Shown here: in pieces, positions 60,489 to 64,000 of the stretch
How the letters are laid out: each line of letters begins with the position of its first letter
Numbering within the stretch: position 1 is the first letter of the stretch
NCBI GenBank assembly: GCA_045047085.1
Contig: JASFYT010000075.1
Location: 1 to 64,000 of the forward strand
Direction: 5' to 3'
Source: GCA-2401155 sp045047085
GTDB lineage: Bacteria > Pseudomonadota > Alphaproteobacteria > Rhizobiales > Rhizobiaceae
Length of the DNA stretch: 64,000 bases
Notes under the pieces: model-generated
What the model was told of the DNA's origin: nothing
The model's input: the letters and a program-made list of their open reading frames with translations, nothing else
Databases searched by the model: none
Position numbers and translations under genes: made by a program

Positions 60489-61295
60489 TTAAATCTTATC
60501 AATGGCCTGCAAAATCTCTGCGCGCGGCATGGAAAGTGTGGAATAGCCGCTATCCACATAGTGAATTTCTCCGGTGACGCCTGATGAAAGTTCCGACAGT
60601 AGATAAAGCGCCGAACCGCCCACTTCAGATATCTCGACGGTACGTCGCAAGGGTGAGTTATTCCTTTGATAATTGAACATGGCGCGTGCATCCGCAACGC
60701 CAGCTCCGGCCAGAGTGCGCACAGGGCCAGCCGAAATAGCATTCACCCGTATGCCTTTTGGGCCGTAATCAGTTGCAAGATATCGAACACTTGATTCAAG
60801 TGCTGCCTTGGCAACTCCCATCACATTATAATTAGGCATCACCCGCTGCGAGCCGCCATAAGTGAGGGTTAGCATTGAGCCACCTTCATTCATCATTGCT
60901 GCGGCGCGTTTTGCGACTTCCGTGAAAGAAAAACACGAAATCAACATGGTACGAGTGAAGTTTTCACGGCTGGTATCAGCGTAAAAGCCCTTGAGTTCAT
61001 TTTTGTCGGAAAACGCAACTGCATGGACAACAAAATCAATTGTTCCCCATCTCTCTTTGAGCGTATCAAACACCGCATCGACAGAGGTAATATCTTCCAC
61101 ATCGCAAGGAAGGATTAGCTCCGAGCCAACACTTTCCGCCAGCGGTTTTACCCGTTTGCCAAAACCGTCACCTTGATACGTGAAGGCCAACTCAGCGCCT
61201 GCGTCAGAGAGTTGTTTTGCAATACCCCAGGCAATTGAGTGATTGTTTGCGACACCCATAATCAGGCCGCGTTTTCCTTGCATCAATACTGTCAT
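60489..61295 (-). CDS. fabI: Enoyl-ACP reductase FabI
   Basis: NADH-dependent last step of fatty-acid elongation. The 268 residues show GKRGLIMGVANNHSIAWGIA (7-26), CDVEDITSVD, VHAVAF, and the catalytic Tyr-x6-Lys in NYNVMGVAKAALE. ISAGPVRTLAGAGV is the mobile substrate loop that triclosan-type inhibitors contact in this family. It is the last gene of fabA-fabB-fabI, 14 bp after fabB. Confidence 0.96.
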   Translation of the reverse strand: MTVLMQGKRGLIMGVANNHSIAWGIAKQLSDAGAELAFTYQGDGFGKRVKPLAESVGSELILPCDVEDITSVDAVFDTLKERWGTIDFVVHAVAFSDKNELKGFYADTSRENFTRTMLISCFSFTEVAKRAAAMMNEGGSMLTLTYGGSQRVMPNYNVMGVAKAALESSVRYLATDYGPKGIRVNAISAGPVRTLAGAGVADARAMFNYQRNNSPLRRTVEISEVGGSALYLLSELSSGVTGEIHYVDSGYSTLSMPRAEILQAIDKI

Positions 61296-61309
61296 AGATT
61301 TCGTTCCAT

Positions 61310-62524
61310 TTAACCGTTATAGCGCTGCATAGCCAGCGTCGCATTGGTGCCACCAAAGCCGAAAGAGTTCGATAATACGGTATTAAGTTTAACCCCGTCT
61401 ATGCGTTTGCGCACGATATTCATGTCGGCAAATGCCGGGTCCAGTTCGGTGATATGGGCGCTTTCACAAATGAAATCATTATTCATCATCATCAATGAAT
61501 AGATGGCTTCCTGAACACCCGTTGCGCCCAGTGAATGGCCGGTAAGTGATTTCGTCCCGGAAATCGGCGGAGATTTATCGCCAAACACTTCACGAATGGC
61601 TTCAATTTCCTTGAGGTCACCAATTGGTGTCGATGTGCCATGCGGATTAATATAGTCGATTGGATCGTTGACAGTTTCAAGCGCCATATTCATGCACCGA
61701 ACAGCACCTTCACCCGATGGTGCAACCATATCCGCGCCATCAGATGTGGCACCATAGCCAACAATCTCGCCATAGATTTTTGCGCCGCGCGCCTTGGCGT
61801 GTTCCAGTTCTTCAAGCACCAATACTCCGGCACCACCAGCAATCACAAATCCATCTCTCGAAATATCATAGGCACGGGACGCGGTGGCTGGTGTATCATT
61901 GTGTTTTGACATGGCGCCCATAGCGTCAAAGATATTAGACATGGTCCAGTCAAGATCTTCTGACCCACCAGCAAAAATCATATCCTGTTTGCCGATTTGA
62001 ATGGTTTCATAGGCATTGCCGATGCAATGATTTGATGTGGCACAGGCAGATGAGATTGAATAATTCACGCCTTTGATCTTAAATTGCGTCGCCAGCACCG
62101 CAGAAGCAGTTGAACTCATGGCCTTTGGCACGGCCGTCGGGCCAATGCGCTTTGGTCCGCGCTCCATTGTGGTAAGGGCGGCTTCAACAATGATCTTTGT
62201 GGAGGGTCCACCCGATCCCATGATGATACCTGTGCGCGGATTGATAATATCGTTTTCTTCAAAACCGGCATCAACAATTGCCTGCTCCATCGCGATATAA
62301 TTCCACGCTGTCCCCTTGGACATGAAACGCGCCGTGCGGCGGTCAAGAACCTCAAAAGGGTCAAGGTCTGGCGCACCATGCACCTGACAGCGAAAGCCAT
62401 ATTTCGCATAATCTTCCGCGACGCTAATGCCTGATTTGGCTTCTCTCAGAGAGGCCAGTACTTCCTGGCTGTTATTGCCAATTGAAGAAACCACTCCCAT
62501 GCCGGTTATCACAACTCGTTTCAT
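61310..62524 (-). CDS. fabB: 3-oxoacyl-ACP synthase I
   Basis: Condensing enzyme needed for unsaturated fatty acids in the FabA pathway. The 404 residues carry the catalytic Cys in SSACATSNHC, His in NPHGTSTPIGD and His in SLTGHSLGATG, with the C-terminal NSFGFGGTNATLAM. The pairing with fabA and these motifs identify FabB over FabF. It lies between fabA and fabI. Confidence 0.95.
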   Translation of the reverse strand: MKRVVITGMGVVSSIGNNSQEVLASLREAKSGISVAEDYAKYGFRCQVHGAPDLDPFEVLDRRTARFMSKGTAWNYIAMEQAIVDAGFEENDIINPRTGIIMGSGGPSTKIIVEAALTTMERGPKRIGPTAVPKAMSSTASAVLATQFKIKGVNYSISSACATSNHCIGNAYETIQIGKQDMIFAGGSEDLDWTMSNIFDAMGAMSKHNDTPATASRAYDISRDGFVIAGGAGVLVLEELEHAKARGAKIYGEIVGYGATSDGADMVAPSGEGAVRCMNMALETVNDPIDYINPHGTSTPIGDLKEIEAIREVFGDKSPPISGTKSLTGHSLGATGVQEAIYSLMMMNNDFICESAHITELDPAFADMNIVRKRIDGVKLNTVLSNSFGFGGTNATLAMQRYNG

Positions 62525-62612
62525 GGCGGACGATCCTTTCTCTAACGGGGACTTAAAATATTTTCAGGAAACCTAGGGTTCTAAAATGGGTTATTTGATG
62601 TCGGTTGATAAT

Positions 62613-63122
62613 TCAGTCGTCTTGAAACAGGCAGACCTTCAAATCTTTGGCCGTAAAAATTGTTTCGCCATCAGCTTTAACCCAGCCATTGGCGATACCA
62701 AGCACAAGTTTTCCGCGCATGACCCGGCGAAAATCAATACCAAATTCCAACATTTTTGTTGCAGGAGTGACCATACCCTTGAATTTCACTTCACCCGTCG
62801 CGATTGCACGGCCTTTGCCGGGCTCCCCAAGCCAGCCCAGATAAAATCCGGTTAACTGCCAAAGGCCATCAAGCCCAAGACAACCCGGCATCACCGGATC
62901 ACCCGGAAAATGGCATTCAAAGAACCATAAATCATCGGTAATATCGAATTCAGCGCGGATATAGCCTTTGTCATATTCACCGCCTGTTTCACTGATTTCA
63001 GTGATGCGGTGAACCATCAGCATGGGTGGCATCGGCAATTGTGCATTACCCGGCCCGAACATTTTCCCGCTTGAGCAGGTCAGAATCTCTTCGTAATTGT
63101 AACTGGATTTTTGTTCGGCCAT
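62613..63122 (-). CDS. fabA: 3-hydroxydecanoyl-ACP dehydratase/isomerase
   Basis: Introduces and isomerises the double bond at C10, committing chains to unsaturated fatty acids. The 169 residues have the hot-dog fold with the active-site His in FECHFPGDPVMPGCLGLD and the Asp at its end, followed by GFYLGWLGEPGKGRAIATGEVKFKG. Length matches FabA (about 171). First gene of the fab operon and divergent from irr, as in many Rhizobiales. Confidence 0.96.
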   Translation of the reverse strand: MAEQKSSYNYEEILTCSSGKMFGPGNAQLPMPPMLMVHRITEISETGGEYDKGYIRAEFDITDDLWFFECHFPGDPVMPGCLGLDGLWQLTGFYLGWLGEPGKGRAIATGEVKFKGMVTPATKMLEFGIDFRRVMRGKLVLGIANGWVKADGETIFTAKDLKVCLFQDD

Positions 63123-63306
63123 TAAACACCTACCCTCGTAGTATTCTTTCTCGTTTTTTTAAATCACTAACACAAGCTTTTACCTTCGCCAAAAGAAAGA
63201 TTCCAAAACAGCCACAAACAAGTTGAAAAATGTCCGCTTGATCCCGGTCTGGCCAAAAGCACCGCAAAAACTAGGTCAATAACCGCGCCCTATTGCAGAT
63301 AAGAAC

Positions 63307-63334
63307 CATTCTCATTATAGTAAGTTTGAGAATG
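63307..63334. promoter_or_regulatory. Inverted repeat before irr (candidate iron-response site)
   Basis: CATTCTCA (63307-63314) and TGAGAATG (63327-63334) form a perfect 8-bp inverted repeat with a 12-nt spacer, ending three bases before GTG 63337. The GAGAAT half-sites resemble Fur-family recognition halves. Likely autoregulation of irr or control by another iron regulator; not proven. Confidence 0.5.
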
Positions 63335-63363
63335 TTGTGGCGAAACAATTTATAGAGATTTCA

Positions 63364-63822
63364 ATGACTGACAATCAATCAGGCACTCGGTCCGATGAAG
63401 TGAGTTTGCAGGGCATCAACATACCAAGCGTCGATACACGCTTGCGGCAGGCAAATTTACGCCCAACCCGGCAGCGCATTGCCCTTGCTGATCTTTTGTT
63501 TGCCAATGGTGACAGGCATGTTTCGGCTGAAAATTTGTTCGAGGAAGCAAAAAAAGCTGGCGTCGTAATTTCGCTGGCAACCGTTTACAATACGCTGCAC
63601 CAGTTTACTGATTCCGGCCTGTTAAAGGCAATCGCGATCGATTCCAACCGCACTTATTTTGATACTAATGTCGGGGACCACAACCATTTTTATGTAGAAG
63701 GTACCGATGAATTGATTGATATGCCGGATGATGTGATCCGGTTTGAAAACTTGCCCACGCCTCCTGTGGGAATGGAAATCAGCGGTATTGATGTGGTCGT
63801 GCGCATCAAAAAACAGGATTAA
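63364..63822 (+). CDS. irr: Irr-type Fur-family iron response regulator
   Basis: Controls iron and heme genes in Rhizobiales. I prefer ATG 63364 (152 residues) over GTG 63337, because the latter overlaps the inverted repeat. The DNA-binding domain contains LRPTRQRIALADLLFANGDRHVSAENLFEEA and SLATVYNTLHQFTDSGLLKA. The motif DHNHFYVEGTDELID replaces the usual HHDH of Fur and marks the Irr group, whose histidines bind heme. It lacks the heme-regulatory Cys-Pro seen in Bradyrhizobium Irr. Divergent from fabA. Confidence 0.92.
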   Translation: MTDNQSGTRSDEVSLQGINIPSVDTRLRQANLRPTRQRIALADLLFANGDRHVSAENLFEEAKKAGVVISLATVYNTLHQFTDSGLLKAIAIDSNRTYFDTNVGDHNHFYVEGTDELIDMPDDVIRFENLPTPPVGMEISGIDVVVRIKKQD

Positions 63823-63856
63823 GCCTCATTTGGAGGTAGTTCTTTTGAGGTCACAC

Positions 63857-63972
63857 TCGCCAAAGGCGGGAGCGAAGAGCGACCGGCGCTAATGTGTCGC
63901 CCATGCCAGGCCCAATGCATCATGTCTAAGACATGTTACCTAGAATGCTTTGGATACGCCGTGAGCCAAGAA
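63857..63972 (+). repeat. Structured intergenic repeat, copy C (with inserted hairpin)
   Basis: Shares CGCC-AAA-GGCG (63858-63868) plus GGAGCGAAGA with copy B, and GGATACGCCGTGAG followed by CCAAGAA with copies A and B. The third stem is enlarged: an extra hairpin CATGTC-TAA-GACATG (63921-63935) sits inside CCAA...TTGG arms. It lies 35 bp after irr, in the same orientation as copy A. Confidence 0.8.
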
Positions 63973-64000
63973 TTCAGTTGTCAAACGTTTCGTCGGGATA

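Overview
The window looks like chromosomal DNA from an alphaproteobacterium of the order Hyphomicrobiales (Rhizobiales). The strongest clue is a Fur-family regulator of the Irr type, divergent from fabA-fabB-fabI. Further clues are the rsmI-yraN-gshB-comM series, leuD-leuB followed by asd, a DUF1737 gene beside a CitE-like gene, SlyX, and many TRAP and ABC importers. Base composition is about even by eye; I did not compute it. I see no rRNA, tRNA, CRISPR array, insertion sequence or prophage. Almost everything is densely packed protein genes, many coupled by ATGA or TAATG overlaps.

Layout. 1-3440 (minus): dapB (cut by the edge), an MsbA-type ABC exporter and glucokinase. 3735-13559 (mostly plus): a nucleoside uptake and salvage block. 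It holds a BMP-family binding protein with its own terminator, slyX (minus), a secreted GH25 lysozyme, then ATPase, VOC protein, two permeases, cdd, purine nucleoside phosphorylase, deoC and deoA. 13534-15852 (minus): a hybrid histidine kinase with a pseudo-receiver. 16151-19716: an exported hydrolase, a DMT transporter, a GFA-type protein, a 2-hydroxyacid dehydrogenase and a LysE exporter.

19699-31084 is the most interesting block. An eight-gene minus-strand operon (dctP-dctQ-dctM, SAF/UxaA dehydratase, 3-hydroxyisobutyrate-dehydrogenase-like enzyme, BDH2-like SDR, DenD-like dehydrogenase, EamA transporter) diverges from a GntR/FCD regulator and an IlvD/Edd sugar-acid dehydratase. A perfect TTGGTATACCAA-type operator lies in the shared promoter region. 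This reads as a complete acid-sugar importer plus catabolic pathway whose substrate I cannot name.

31205-40600 is a looser region: LysR with a divergent oxidoreductase, a GGDEF-EAL protein, a DUF3179 protein, a soluble chemoreceptor, an orphan secreted protein, and a small gene broken by an in-frame TAG. 40610-50250 is mostly housekeeping: comM, gshB, yraN, rsmI, an LpoA-like lipoprotein, DUF1737, a CitE-like lyase, leuD, leuB, a possible 40-residue protein and asd. 50276-57205 holds carbonic anhydrase, agmatinase, a complete potFGHI polyamine importer and a gamma-glutamylputrescine-synthetase-like enzyme. 57354-60483 has a SAF-domain oxidoreductase, a small ABM-like protein, two exported proteins (one DOMON-like) and a MarR regulator with two clear palindromic sites. 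60489-63822 is fabI, fabB, fabA and irr.

Three copies of a structured intergenic repeat (about 4821-4903, 31104-31200, 63857-63972) share end blocks and carry compensatory stem changes. They are the clearest non-coding signal in the window.
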